DNA from: Cohnella caldifontis
GTDB taxonomy: Bacteria > Bacillota > Bacilli > Paenibacillales > Paenibacillaceae
DNA length: 61,517 nucleotides
Direction: 5' to 3'
Assembly: GCF_029360585.1 (NCBI RefSeq)
Contig: NZ_JAQZSJ010000025.1
Location: forward strand, 1-61,517
Translations under genes and position numbers: made by a program
In this document: in pieces, positions 51,371 through 59,791 of the stretch
Numbering within the stretch: position 1 is the stretch's first letter
Layout of the letters: each line of letters starts with the position of its first letter
Notes under the pieces: model-generated
Databases searched by the model: none
Seen by the model: the letters and a program-made list of their open reading frames with translations, nothing else
What the model was told of the DNA's origin: nothing

Positions 51371-51397
51371 CGGACCGCCGACGCGGCCCGTTTTTTT
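51371..51397 (+). terminator. Terminator of tetR
   Basis: CGGACCGC pairs with GCGGCCCG (one mismatch) followed by seven T. Confidence 0.75.
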
Positions 51398-51517
51398 ACG
51401 CAATCTCTGCAACCAAAACCGTTTTTCGCAGTCTAATTGGTTATGGAAACGGTTGCCGCATCGTAGATTTGAAAACGATCGGAACGTTGGGATACCTATC
51501 GTTAAAGGAGCATGGGG

Positions 51518-52693
51518 ATGGATCAACCGCTGCCTCCAAGAAAAGAAAAAGCTTCGTCCGGCCAACCCCGGAACCCGAAACGGCGCTCCCGCTGGCTGCG
51601 TCCCGGGAGAATCCTCCTGATGTCGGCTGGGGTGATTATTGTAACATTAGGGATATACGCGGGATTTCTCTACATGAAGACGATGCAAGCGCTGGGCAAC
51701 ATTTCCGATCCGGCGCCGTCTTCGGCTTCGGAACCGGTCGGCAGCGTCTTGACGCCTTCGGCGGTGCCGGTGCCGTCCCCGGTCGTCCAGCCGACGAACC
51801 CCGCGGAACGACCGCTCGGCATGTTGATTCTCGGCCTGGACAACCGGAAGCAGACCGGAAGCATGAACACGGACGTGATGATGGCGGCCGTCTTGGAGCC
51901 GGACGGCAAGACGGTCACGGTCGTCTCGATTCCCCGCGATTCCGACTTGAACGTACCGGGCTTCGCCAAGCAGAAAGCCAATTCTTTTTACGCCAGGTAT
52001 TATACGGAAGCGGTCAAGGAATTCGGCTGGAAGAGCGATGAAGCCAGAAGGTACGCGAGCAACAAAATGGAGAGCCTGCTGTCGGATTTCTTCGGCATTC
52101 CGTTTACGTATACGGCCGTACTGGACTTTCAGGGGTTCATCGACGTCGTGGACGAATTGGGCGGCATCTCGGTGTACGTTGACCAAGATATGCGCTGGTG
52201 GGATACGGCGGACGGCACCGACATCGACCTGAAGAAGGGGCAGCAGGTGCTGGACGGGGAAGATGCGCTAGGCTTCGTGCGATACCGTCATTCGAAAAAC
52301 GGGGAGACGCGCGAATCCAGCGACTTCGAGCGGAACGACCGGCAAGACCGGGTGCTCCGGGCGTTGATCGACAAGCTGAAATCGTTCCAAAGCCTGACCA
52401 AGCTCGGCGGTCTGCTGGACGCGGTCGGCGATAACGTGAGAACCGACATTCCGCAGGATGTGCTGACGGACCTGATCAAGCATTATTTCGGGGTAGACCG
52501 GGACCACGTCCGCTTTATCGCGCTGACGGGGGAATGGATCAGTCCGGTCGTCGTGCTGGATTCGGCCAAATTGGAAGAGGCGAGAACCGCGCTGCGGGAA
52601 GCGATGCAGACGGAATCGGATCGGGAGGAAGGCTTGATGCTGCAGCACGAGCCGGCGGGGCCGCTTCCTTCGGACGGATCCGAACGTTCGTAG
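51518..52693 (+). CDS. LytR-CpsA-Psr (LCP) family cell-wall glycopolymer ligase
   Basis: This 391-residue protein has a basic cytosolic tail (RNPKRRSRWLRPGR), one membrane helix (about 35-53), a Ser/Pro-rich linker and an LCP domain. LCP motifs are LGLDNR, MNTDVMMAAVLEP, VVSIPRDSDL, the long DFQGFIDVVDELGGI and ALGFVRYRHSKNGETRESSDFERNDRQ. LCP enzymes attach teichoic or teichuronic acids to peptidoglycan on the outer face. The start 51518 is 7 nt from AAAGGAG; ATG 51512 is too close. Confidence 0.92.
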   Translation: MDQPLPPRKEKASSGQPRNPKRRSRWLRPGRILLMSAGVIIVTLGIYAGFLYMKTMQALGNISDPAPSSASEPVGSVLTPSAVPVPSPVVQPTNPAERPLGMLILGLDNRKQTGSMNTDVMMAAVLEPDGKTVTVVSIPRDSDLNVPGFAKQKANSFYARYYTEAVKEFGWKSDEARRYASNKMESLLSDFFGIPFTYTAVLDFQGFIDVVDELGGISVYVDQDMRWWDTADGTDIDLKKGQQVLDGEDALGFVRYRHSKNGETRESSDFERNDRQDRVLRALIDKLKSFQSLTKLGGLLDAVGDNVRTDIPQDVLTDLIKHYFGVDRDHVRFIALTGEWISPVVVLDSAKLEEARTALREAMQTESDREEGLMLQHEPAGPLPSDGSERS

Positions 52694-52732
52694 CGGTATC
52701 CGTTGGAGAGTTCACGGCCTGAACGAAAGTAA

Positions 52733-52775
52733 AAAACGTCTCGGACACCGCGCGGCAGGGTCCGAGACGTTTTCT
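52733..52775. terminator. Bidirectional terminator
   Basis: AACGTCTCGGAC pairs with GTCCGAGACGTT, flanked by A6 and TTTTC, between the LCP gene and the convergent parB-like gene. Confidence 0.85.
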
Positions 52776-52781
52776 TATCGT

Positions 52782-53822
52782 TCATTCGTTCGAGGCGATG
52801 CGATCTTTCAAGGACTGCCAGGCGGCCAAGTGTCTCTCCAGTTGTCCGATCAGCGATTGAATGTCTCCGAGCATGCGTTGCCGGTCTTCGTGAGCGAGGG
52901 AAACCGGCGCTTCCGGGGGGAGTGACGTATCCGGGGAAAGCGCGCCGAGCAGCTTCTGGAGCTTGGCTTCGAGCGGATTCGATTTGCGTGCCGGGGAGTC
53001 CGATCCCGTATCGGAGGATTCGTCTTCGTCAGCCGCTGCCTGCCGCATCGCCCGAGCTTCGGCTTCCTCCGCTTCTTTCGCGGCTTTCGCTTCCGCGAGT
53101 TTCGCCCGCTCCTTGCGATTCGCCTCGAGCGTCGACCACGTTTGGAGCAGCTCGTAGCCGGATTTGTACAGCAGCTTGTCTTTGGTCGCGGCGGAGATGT
53201 CCGGATCTTTGAACAGCTTGGCGAGTTTCTTGACGTCGCTGACCGGCAATTCGTCCCGCGCGATGAGGAGCGCCAGGGAATCGCGGTGTTCCATCGGCAA
53301 ATCCTTGATCGGAAGGAGCTGCTCCTCCGTCAGTTTGTCCTTGCGGATTTCCGAGCCGCTGACGATCAGCTTCTTGACTTTGGCGTCGAACTTCAGCAGC
53401 TCCAGCTTGTTTTTGATATAATGTTCGGTTTTGCCCAGCTTGCTGGACAGGAATTTGACCGAACTCGTGAATTTCGGGTCGTTCATCAGCTTGTGGAACG
53501 CTTCCGCTTCCTCGATCGGAGAGAAGCCTTCACGCGTTAAATTTTCCGCGACTTGCTCCAGATAGATTTCGAGCTCGTCCGTCACGTTCGATACGATGCA
53601 GGGAATCGTCGCGCGGCCCAAATTTTTAGAGGCTTTGTACCGGCGATTGCCGTAAATGATTTTATACCTTCCGTTCGGAAGCGTTCGGACCTTGATCGGG
53701 GACAACAAGCCGATCTCCGAGATACTGTTCATCAGTTCTTGGATCGCTTCGTCGTCGAACTGGTACCGGGGCTGGTCGGTATCCTCGTCGATGAGATCAA
53801 GGGGCAGTTCCACCATTTCCAT
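52782..53822 (-). CDS. Orphan ParB/Spo0J-like protein
   Basis: This 346-residue protein has an N-terminal ParB domain (LPLDLIDEDTDQPRYQFDDEAIQELMNSI, then IYGNRRYKASKNLG with the GxRR CTPase motif and ENLTREGFSPIEEAEAF). A helix-turn-helix region (LSSKLGKTEHYIKNKLELL) follows, then a long charged coiled coil and a variable tail. It is not next to a parA gene and not in the usual oriC location context, so it is a second ParB-like protein, possibly of plasmid or phage origin. The start ATG 53822 follows AAGGAGAA. Confidence 0.85.
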   Translation of the reverse strand: MEMVELPLDLIDEDTDQPRYQFDDEAIQELMNSISEIGLLSPIKVRTLPNGRYKIIYGNRRYKASKNLGRATIPCIVSNVTDELEIYLEQVAENLTREGFSPIEEAEAFHKLMNDPKFTSSVKFLSSKLGKTEHYIKNKLELLKFDAKVKKLIVSGSEIRKDKLTEEQLLPIKDLPMEHRDSLALLIARDELPVSDVKKLAKLFKDPDISAATKDKLLYKSGYELLQTWSTLEANRKERAKLAEAKAAKEAEEAEARAMRQAAADEDESSDTGSDSPARKSNPLEAKLQKLLGALSPDTSLPPEAPVSLAHEDRQRMLGDIQSLIGQLERHLAAWQSLKDRIASNE

Positions 53823-53936
53823 TTCGCGATTCTCCTTATGTCCGTCAAGTCTACGATATACCGTCATCCGCTCTATTAAGCAAACCATTTTTGCTGCCTA
53901 ATCGTCAATATGTTCGGTTATACTAGGGAGCAGAGA

Positions 53937-53957
53937 GAGTTTGGCTCCGCCAAACTC
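53937..53957 (+). repeat. Leader hairpin GAGTTTGGC-TCC-GCCAAACTC
   Basis: This is the second copy of the leader hairpin at 47078-47098: an A-T pair there is a G-C pair here, so the stem is conserved by compensating changes. GAGAGAG precedes both copies. Confidence 0.7.
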
Positions 53958-53977
53958 CGATTCTAGGAGGGACGCTT

Positions 53978-54370
53978 ATGGCTTTTGAAAGCGAGCACGT
54001 GCTCGTATCCGAGACGGCGTTCGCGGTACGGGACCGCATACGGGACATTTGCGCCCATTTGCCGGAAGCGCGCGAACAGATCGACGGCTTCGGACATACC
54101 GTATTCAAGGTCAGGGACAAATCGTTCGTGATGATGGCGGAAGGAATGGCGGGGGACGGCGGCCGGCTGTTCGTCAAAAGCGATAAAGAAACGCAGCAGA
54201 TGCTGATCGAGAAAGGGCCTTATATCCGGGCGCCCTATATCGGACAGCATGGCTGGGTGAAAATCGACAACGTCGATATCGAAGATTGGGACGAGCTCCG
54301 GGAGCTGATCGTGGAAGGGTATTTGCGGGCCGCTCCTAAAACGTTGGCGCGCGCATATTCTAAATCCTGA
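53978..54370 (+). CDS. MmcQ/YjbR family protein
   Basis: This 130-residue protein fits the MmcQ/YjbR family: an N-terminal helix (VRDRIRDICAHLPEAREQ), GHTVFKVRDKSFVMMAEG, then YIRAPYIGQHGWVKIDNVDIEDWDELRELIVEGYLRAAPKTL. The fold is a small double-wing DNA-binding-like module, but the function is unknown. AGGAGGG precedes the ATG, and the covarying leader hairpin lies 20 nt further upstream. Confidence 0.87.
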   Translation: MAFESEHVLVSETAFAVRDRIRDICAHLPEAREQIDGFGHTVFKVRDKSFVMMAEGMAGDGGRLFVKSDKETQQMLIEKGPYIRAPYIGQHGWVKIDNVDIEDWDELRELIVEGYLRAAPKTLARAYSKS

Positions 54371-54398
54371 AGGGTGATGAAGGAGGGATCGGACGGAA

Positions 54399-54554
54399 TT
54401 GGGGACATTCAGCAGAGGCTGCTTGTATCTCATTCTCGGCTTCATCGGCCTGACCGTGTTCGCCATGCTGACCGGCAGCTACATCCATATCCCATGGTTC
54501 ATTTTCATACCGATCGTCATCGGGGTGTTCTGGCTAGCTTCGAAACGTAAATAA
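54399..54554 (+). CDS. 51-residue two-helix membrane protein
   Basis: TTG 54399 after AAGGAGGG opens 51 codons. The product has two hydrophobic helices (LYLILGFIGLTVFAMLTG and IPWFIFIPIVIGVFWLA) and a basic C-terminus (SKRK). It lies 28 nt after the YjbR gene and just before a terminator, so the two share a transcript. Its function is unknown. The spacing between the ribosome site and TTG is long (11 nt), so the start is uncertain. Confidence 0.6.
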   Translation: MGTFSRGCLYLILGFIGLTVFAMLTGSYIHIPWFIFIPIVIGVFWLASKRK

Positions 54555-54558
54555 AGAA

Positions 54559-54585
54559 GGAGAGGGGGGGTCCCCTCTCCTTTGT
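54559..54585. terminator. Terminator between convergent genes
   Basis: GGAGAGGGG pairs with CCCCTCTCC followed by TTTG, between the small membrane protein and xerS. Confidence 0.75.
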
Positions 54586-54600
54586 TCGTGATGGCGGGGG

Positions 54601-55674
54601 TCAGCGGCGGTCGATCGCCTCTTCCATCGTCTTGTCGGTCAAGTGGGCGTAGATTTGCGTCGTCTCCGGGGACGCGTGTCCGAGCTGCTCCTGCGTTTTG
54701 TACAAGTCGTTGCGCAAATAGTAGTCGGTGGCGAAAGAATGCCGCAGCTTGTGGACGGACAAGAACGGTTTGCCGAAACGTTTGGCGTATTTGACGACCA
54801 TTTCCTGGATCGCGCGTTTGGTCATGCGGGAGCCTTCCCGGCGGCCGTTCGCGACGGCGAGGAACAGGGCTTTCTCCCGCTTCGGCGCCTTGTAGCGGAT
54901 CTCCCGCAGGGCGAGATACTGCTCGAGGTCGTCGACGGCGTCTTGTCGGAAGTAGACCGGCGTCTTGAAGGTGTCATCGTTCTTGCCTTTACGGTAGACG
55001 TGCACGAGCTTGCGCTTCATATCGAGATCGTCCACGTTGAGATTGACCAGTTCAGACACGCGGAGGCCGGAGTTCAGGATCAGGCTGACGATGCAGCAGT
55101 CGCGGATGCGATTGAGCTCGTGCGAGTAGGCCGCCTGCTTGTTGTTCGCTACCTCGTGGCCGTAATCGGTGCGGATGTATTGGATGAATTCGGCGATTTC
55201 CGATTCCTGCAGCAGCTTGCCCTCCAGCTTGGCCGCCGTGTCCTTGGGCTTCTGGGTGCGCTTGACGGAGACTTTGGCCATGACGTTGCGCTTGAGCAGC
55301 GGGTAGAAGTTCTCGTCCTCCGCGATCTGGCTGAGATAGTGGAACAAGGACCGGAGGGAGGAGAGCTTGCGGGAGATGGTCGTCCGACTGTTCGCATGCT
55401 CTTTGCGGGTGGACAGGAACATGCGGAAATTGTCCACGCTGTCCATGTGCAGCCGTTCCAGATCCTCGATCGGAATGGCGCTGATCTTGTCGGCCGACGT
55501 GAGGCCTTCCGCCAGCAGCCAAGAGAAGAATGTCTCGTAATCCCGGACGTATTCCAATAAGGAAGACGGGGACAGATCGGGCAGCTTATAGCTGATGAAT
55601 TTCTCGACGTACCAAGGCATGGCCGGCAAATGCTTCTCGAGTTCTTCCCGGTCTTTCTTTTTCTGTAGGTTCAA
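54601..55674 (-). CDS. xerS: Tyrosine recombinase XerS
   Basis: This 357-residue recombinase has the XerS-type N-terminal domain (LPAMPWYVEKFISYKLPDLSPSSLLEYVRDYETFFSWL) and a catalytic domain with SGLRVSELVNL (Arg), KGKNDD, HKLRHSFATDYY (His-x-x-Arg), LGHAS and TQIYAHL (Tyr). XerS alone resolves chromosome dimers in streptococci and some other Bacillota. I found no difSL-like site next to it. It is intact, unlike the recombinase at 58167, and could be considered as a trans-acting candidate for the cassette array, though I think that unlikely. Confidence 0.93.
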   Translation of the reverse strand: MNLQKKKDREELEKHLPAMPWYVEKFISYKLPDLSPSSLLEYVRDYETFFSWLLAEGLTSADKISAIPIEDLERLHMDSVDNFRMFLSTRKEHANSRTTISRKLSSLRSLFHYLSQIAEDENFYPLLKRNVMAKVSVKRTQKPKDTAAKLEGKLLQESEIAEFIQYIRTDYGHEVANNKQAAYSHELNRIRDCCIVSLILNSGLRVSELVNLNVDDLDMKRKLVHVYRKGKNDDTFKTPVYFRQDAVDDLEQYLALREIRYKAPKREKALFLAVANGRREGSRMTKRAIQEMVVKYAKRFGKPFLSVHKLRHSFATDYYLRNDLYKTQEQLGHASPETTQIYAHLTDKTMEEAIDRR

Positions 55675-55893
55675 CGAGATTCGCCTCCCGGGCGGTTCTA
55701 CCTATTACTTTAACGGGCCCGGGGCGGCCTGGCAAGCGCTGGCGCCGGTCGAGGGGAGAAGGGTCGCCGCCGCGGAACGTACGGTGGATAAAGCTGATTG
55801 GAGGAAGCAATCCGCCTGCGAGGGAGCGATCCGGGTCTCTTTCCCTCGGTTGGTTATCGGAGAACGGACTGGATTGTCGAATGTTTAATGTCG

Positions 55894-57267
55894 TTAACTT
55901 TGTTGGCGGACCATTCGCTCCGGCTTTACGATTTCATCGAACTGTTCTTCGGTGAGCAGACCGCTCCGCAGCGCGGCTTCCTTCAGCGTCAGCCCTTCCT
56001 TGTGCGCGGTTTTGGCGATGGAAGCCGCGTTCTCGTAACCGATCAGCGGGTTAAGCGCGGTGACCAGCATGAGCGAACGTTCCAGGTGCGAGCGGATCGC
56101 CGGCAAGTTCGGCTCGATGCCGACGGCGCAGTTGTCGTTGAACGAGCGCATCGCGTCGGAGAGCAGGCGGGCGCTCTGCAGGAACATGTGGGCGATGACC
56201 GGCTTGAACACGTTCAGCTCGAAATTGCCTTGGCTGGCGGCGAAGCCGATCGCCGCGTCGTTGCCCATCACCTGGCAGACGACCATCGTCATCGCTTCGG
56301 ACTGGGTCGGGTTGACTTTGCCGGGCATGATCGAGCTGCCCGGTTCGTTGGCCGGAATCGTGATCTCGCCGATGCCGCTGCGGGGGCCGCTGGCCAGCCA
56401 GCGCACGTCGTTGGCGATCTTCATCAAGTCCGCCGCCAGCGCCTTGAGCGCGCCGTGAACGAACACGATTTCGTCATGGCTCGTGAGGGCATGGAATTTG
56501 TTCGGCGCGGAGACGAATCGGCGGCCGGTCAAGCGCGAGATCTCCGCGGCCGTACGCTCGCCGAACTCCGGATGGGCATTGATCCCGGTGCCGACGGCGG
56601 TTCCGCCGATGGCAAGCTCTCTCAGCGATTCGGAAGCGGTACGGATCATCCGTTCCGTCTTTTCGAGCATGCGGTGCCAGCCGCTGATTTCCTGGCCGAG
56701 CGTGAGCGGCGTGGCGTCCTGCAGATGGGTTCGGCCGATTTTGATGATGTCGGCGAACTGCCGGCTTTTGTCGGCCAGCGTTTGCTTGAGTTCGTTAAGG
56801 GACGGAAGGACCCGTTCCTCGATCGCGGTCAGCGCCGCCATATGCATCGCGGTCGGGAACGTATCGTTCGAGCTTTGGGACATGTTGACGTCGTCGTTGG
56901 GATGGACGGCGGTTCCGCTGCTTTTGGAGGCTAAATGGGCAATGACTTCGTTCACGTTCATGTTGGACTGCGTGCCGCTGCCCGTCTGCCATACGACAAG
57001 CGGGAAATGATCGTCGTACTCGCCCGCGATGATCTCGTCGGCCGCTTGGATGATGGCCTGCGCTTTGATATCGCTCAGCTTGCCAAGTTCGCGGTTCACG
57101 ACCGCGGCGCAACGCTTGAGCATGGCGATCGCCAGAATGATTTCGATGGGCATGCGCTCCGTGCCGATCCGGAAATTTTCCGAGCTGCGCTGCGTCTGCG
57201 CTCCCCACAACCGGTCCACCCGTACCCGGATTTCGCCGATCGTATCTTTTTCCACGCGGTATTCCAT
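55894..57267 (-). CDS. fumC: Class II fumarate hydratase
   Basis: This 457-residue enzyme of the fumarase/aspartase superfamily has WGAQTQRS near the start, [48 protein letters not shown] with the catalytic His, and the signature [13 protein letters not shown] near residue 310. It interconverts fumarate and malate in the citric acid cycle; the TQSNMN and GKVN regions fit fumarase rather than aspartase. It is a single gene with GGGAGGCGG upstream. The 219-bp gap to xerS (55675-55893) holds no gene I can support. Confidence 0.95.
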   Translation of the reverse strand: MEYRVEKDTIGEIRVRVDRLWGAQTQRSSENFRIGTERMPIEIILAIAMLKRCAAVVNRELGKLSDIKAQAIIQAADEIIAGEYDDHFPLVVWQTGSGTQSNMNVNEVIAHLASKSSGTAVHPNDDVNMSQSSNDTFPTAMHMAALTAIEERVLPSLNELKQTLADKSRQFADIIKIGRTHLQDATPLTLGQEISGWHRMLEKTERMIRTASESLRELAIGGTAVGTGINAHPEFGERTAAEISRLTGRRFVSAPNKFHALTSHDEIVFVHGALKALAADLMKIANDVRWLASGPRSGIGEITIPANEPGSSIMPGKVNPTQSEAMTMVVCQVMGNDAAIGFAASQGNFELNVFKPVIAHMFLQSARLLSDAMRSFNDNCAVGIEPNLPAIRSHLERSLMLVTALNPLIGYENAASIAKTAHKEGLTLKEAALRSGLLTEEQFDEIVKPERMVRQQS

Positions 57268-57364
57268 AAGAACCGCCTCCCTTGTGCAATGGATGCGAAT
57301 ATGGTTTATTACCTATAGAGTACCTCCGATCCCCATGAAATACCAAATCAAGGAGTGAACCCTC

Positions 57365-57673
57365 GTGGCCATTGCCCAAGTTACGATCGTACCGATCGGT
57401 ACGGGATCGACCAGCCTCAGCGGATATGTGGCGGAGCTGCAGCGCGTGTTGGAAAGGGCGGGAGGACCCGTCCGTTATGAGTTGACGGCGATGAGCACCA
57501 TCATTGAAGGCGAGCTGGAGGATATACTGCAGGTCGTGCGGGAGATGCATGAGGCGCCGTTCGCGCAGGGAGCCCTGCGGGTCTCGACGACGCTGACCAT
57601 CGACGACCGCAGGGACAAAGCGGCCTCGATCCGATCGAAGGTGGAGTCGGTGGAGCGGAAGTTGAGAGGCTGA
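57365..57673 (+). CDS. MTH1187-family (DUF77) thiamine-binding-like protein
   Basis: This 102-residue ferredoxin-fold protein matches the MTH1187/YkoF-like family: AIAQVTIVPIGTGSTSLSGYVAELQRVLE, YELTAMSTIIEGELEDILQVVREMHE, and the closing RVSTTLTIDDRRDK. The family binds thiamine-like ligands or small molecules. The GTG start follows AAGGAGTG. It is divergent from fumC and 102 nt upstream of a small membrane-protein gene. Confidence 0.9.
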   Translation: MAIAQVTIVPIGTGSTSLSGYVAELQRVLERAGGPVRYELTAMSTIIEGELEDILQVVREMHEAPFAQGALRVSTTLTIDDRRDKAASIRSKVESVERKLRG

Positions 57674-57775
57674 TTCGGTTCGATTGAAGCCGTGTTGACT
57701 GTCGTGCGTATTTCATGGCGGATTTCGAGAGAATGCGGCCTTTGAGTAAGACTTGTCGAACAAAGGGGGAGCGTC

Positions 57776-58033
57776 GTGGGATCAGCTGTCTATGTCGTCA
57801 TTTGGGCGATTCTCATTGGAGTTCCCGTACTTGCAGCGTGGAAAAGACGCTGGCTCGTATTCGCGTGTTACGCGGCAGGGACGTTGATTTTTCTGTTCGC
57901 TTCGCTGCGGGACAGAGACGGTTGGGACGATCTCGCGGATCTTGCCACTCTTATGGTCGTGACGTTACCGTTATATTTGATCGGAACTTTGATCTGGCTG
58001 ATTCTTGCCGTACGAAGAAGATCAATACGCTAA
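57776..58033 (+). CDS. 85-residue membrane protein
   Basis: GTG 57776 follows GGGGGAGCG. The protein has three hydrophobic segments (VYVVIWAILIGVPVLAAW, LVFACYAAGTLIFLFASL, LATLMVVTLPLYLIGTLIWLILAV) with a short acidic loop DRDGWDDLAD and a basic C-terminus. I recognise no family. It ends 66 nt before a strong terminator and is the last ordinary host-composition gene before the cassette region. Confidence 0.65.
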   Translation: MGSAVYVVIWAILIGVPVLAAWKRRWLVFACYAAGTLIFLFASLRDRDGWDDLADLATLMVVTLPLYLIGTLIWLILAVRRRSIR

Positions 58034-58099
58034 TTGTTTGCGACACCGTCTGGGAAACTTGGTAGAATCGGAGTAAATAGGCAGCCACCCGAAAGCATC

Positions 58100-58134
58100 G
58101 GAGACAGCTGAGCGTTCAGCTTGTCTCCTTTTTT
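58100..58134 (+). terminator. Rho-independent terminator before the recombinase remnant
   Basis: GGAGACA-GCTGA pairs with TCAGC-TTGTCTCC, followed by six T. It isolates the cassette region from upstream transcription. Confidence 0.85.
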
Positions 58135-58166
58135 GTTGGACGGGGCTGCGAGGGAGGAAGTTGAAG

Positions 58167-58968
58167 ATGCGCTCTAAGGTTGATGCGGAAGGCAGGATCG
58201 CGGTTCATCTTCGATTCCCTTGTCCTAAAGAATGGCTGGACGAGATCCGAAGCATTCGCGGCCGGACGGACGATCCGATCGTCCGGAACCGGAAACTCCC
58301 CGCGACCACGGAGAATGTCCAACATTTGTGCGTTGTGCGAAGCGGAAAATAGGGCAGGATTCCAGAACATCTGGGTGTTCCCGAAATACGAGAAAAAGCT
58401 CCCATCCGTAATGTCGATGTCCGAAGTGCGACGGTTATTAGAGTCCGTGAAAAACCTAAAGCACCGCACGATCCTCACCTTGATCTATTCATCGGGGCTC
58501 CGGATCAGCGAGGTCGTCAAGTTGAAGCGTATAGACGTGGATCCTACTCGCCGAACGTTGCACATTCGTCAAAGCAAAGGCCGCAAGGACCGATATACCG
58601 TTCTATCGCCAATTGCCTATCGAATGTTGGAAGAGTACTTAAATAGAAATTACGTTGAAGATTATTTATTCCCCAGCGGAGACTCAATGAACAAACCTCT
58701 GAATGTCCGAAGCATCCAACACGTATTCGAACGAGCGAAACGGCTTGCTGGGGTCACCAAGCCGACCACTGTTCATACGTTACGCCATTCGTTCGCGACC
58801 CATCTATTGGAGGAAGGCACCGATTTGCGCTATATCCAAGAACTGCTCGGACATGCAAGCTCCAAAACCACGGAAATTTACACCCACGTCAGCATTAAAG
58901 ACATTCGCCGCATCAAAAGTCCTTTGGATCGCATGGATGAAAAGAACGAGGAGGAGGAGGGCTTGTGA
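58167..58968 (+). pseudogene. Decayed tyrosine recombinase next to the cassette array
   Basis: ATG 58167 (after GGGAGGAAG) opens a frame with an N-terminal domain (IAVHLRFPCPKEWLDEIRSIRG, KLPATTENVQHL) that closes at 58352. The catalytic domain continues in the +1 frame from about 58325 to 58968. It has all active-site residues: SGLRISEV (Arg), KGRKDR (Lys), HTLRHSF (His, Arg), LLGHAS (His), EIYTHV (Tyr), ending IKSPLDRM. The usual SAM-like core-binding domain of about 80 residues seems missing between the two parts. No IntI-specific insertion lies between KGRKDR and HTLRHSF. Sequencing error could explain the shift, not the missing domain. Confidence 0.75.
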
Positions 58969-59105
58969 GACTGTGTTGCAATAAAGGAAATTTCAGGATA
59001 ATTAGCGAATACATAGTATTGATGCTGGGTAGATCAATGGCGGAAATGCTGCGCAATAAAAAGAACTTAGCGCGTTTATCACGAACAATATGCGCAGAAT
59101 AGACG
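58969..59105 (+). other. Candidate attI-like primary site and leader of the cassette array
   Basis: This spacer joins the recombinase remnant to cassette 1 and ends in AGACG-TTATCTG, the same junction seen at every cassette boundary. It holds an inverted repeat CTGCGCA (59049-59055) / TGCGCAG (59091-59097) and does not contain the attC sequence family. TTGCAA (58976) and GATAAT (58997) with a 15-bp spacer are a weak candidate promoter for the cassettes. The role as attI is inferred from position. Confidence 0.5.
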
Positions 59106-59784
59106 TTATCTGAAATACGGCTGAACTGCTTTAAAGTCTGTCCTGGACTAGGTGATCCATATGAATCAGCAGGTAATAAATATTCGGATCTGTACTCACA
59201 ATGATTTAGACTTACTCGCTCAACTTAATAAGCAGCTCATTGAAGATGAAATGCATGATAACACAATGGACCTTGATCAACTCAAAGAAAGAATGAATAA
59301 ATTAATCAGTTCAGAGTACAAGGCGTATCTATTTTTTGAAGACATGGATGAATTGCGAGGATATGCGCTAATAAATCATAGTAAAGATCCTTTGTATTTA
59401 AGACAGTTCTTTATCTGCAGGGAATATAGAAGACAAGGATATGGGAAATCAGCATTCAAGAGTCTAATAGATTTCTTAGATTCAGACAATATCGACATAG
59501 AAGTAATGCACTGGAATGAACGAGGGCATCGATTTTGGAAGTCTATCGGTTTCAAAGAAAGAAGTATCTATATGAGATTAGAGAAGTGATGATAGGGTAT
59601 AAGCTGATTCGAGGATGACCGTACTTCAGATAACATCGCATTCACGCATCGCAGCCTTACGGCTGCTCGGTCCGACAGAGGCATTTCGAGGAAGCGGATC
59701 CAGGTGGACAACCCTGCGAACCTAACCGCGTCGCGGCCGCCCCGTTGGGGCTTAAGGTTCTCGGGCTCGTGAATACGAGGGACG
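59106..59784 (+). mobile_element. Gene cassette 1
   Basis: The cassette runs from TTATCTG (after the G at 59105) to the G before the next TTATCTG, and carries one acetyltransferase gene and attC1. Its two ends are complementary: GTTATCTGAAATACGG (59105-59120) against CCGTACTTCAGATAAC (59619-59634), 15 of 16 positions. The coding part is AT-rich compared with the host. Confidence 0.8.
59161..59589 (+). CDS. Cassette-borne GNAT N-acetyltransferase
   Basis: This 142-residue GNAT has VINIRICTHNDLDLLAQLNKQLIED at the N-terminus, the acetyl-CoA loop in LRQFFICREYRRQGYGKSAFKSL, and VMHWNERGHRFWKSIGFKERSIYM at the end. Codon use is AT-rich, unlike the high-GC host genes, which points to acquisition. 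ATG 59161 follows AGGTGAT by 5 nt; GTG 59152 is in frame. Acetyltransferases are common cassette cargo and sometimes give antibiotic resistance, but no substrate can be inferred. Confidence 0.85.
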   Translation: MNQQVINIRICTHNDLDLLAQLNKQLIEDEMHDNTMDLDQLKERMNKLISSEYKAYLFFEDMDELRGYALINHSKDPLYLRQFFICREYRRQGYGKSAFKSLIDFLDSDNIDIEVMHWNERGHRFWKSIGFKERSIYMRLEK

Positions 59785-59791
59785 TTATCTG
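59627..59791 (+). repeat. attC-like site 1 (165 bp)
   Basis: Outer core sites CAGATAAC (59627) and GTTATCTG (59784) pair perfectly. Inner arms GCATTCACG and CGTGAATAC pair with one C-A (T-G on the bottom strand). Inside are GCAGCC-TTAC-GGCTGC, GTCC/GGAC, GAACCTAA/TTAAGGTTC, CCGCGTCGCGG and GCCCCGTTGGGGC hairpins. Confidence 0.82.

Noticed and set aside
54601..55674. XerS considered as the recombinase of the cassette array
   Set aside because: Its N-terminal domain and length are those of the chromosome-dimer resolvase. It is separated from the array by unrelated host genes and lacks the IntI-specific segment.
55675..55893. Gap between xerS and fumC considered as a T-box or riboswitch leader
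   Set aside because: Some pairing is possible, but no conserved T-box or riboswitch blocks were seen, and neither flanking gene is oriented to use it as a normal leader.
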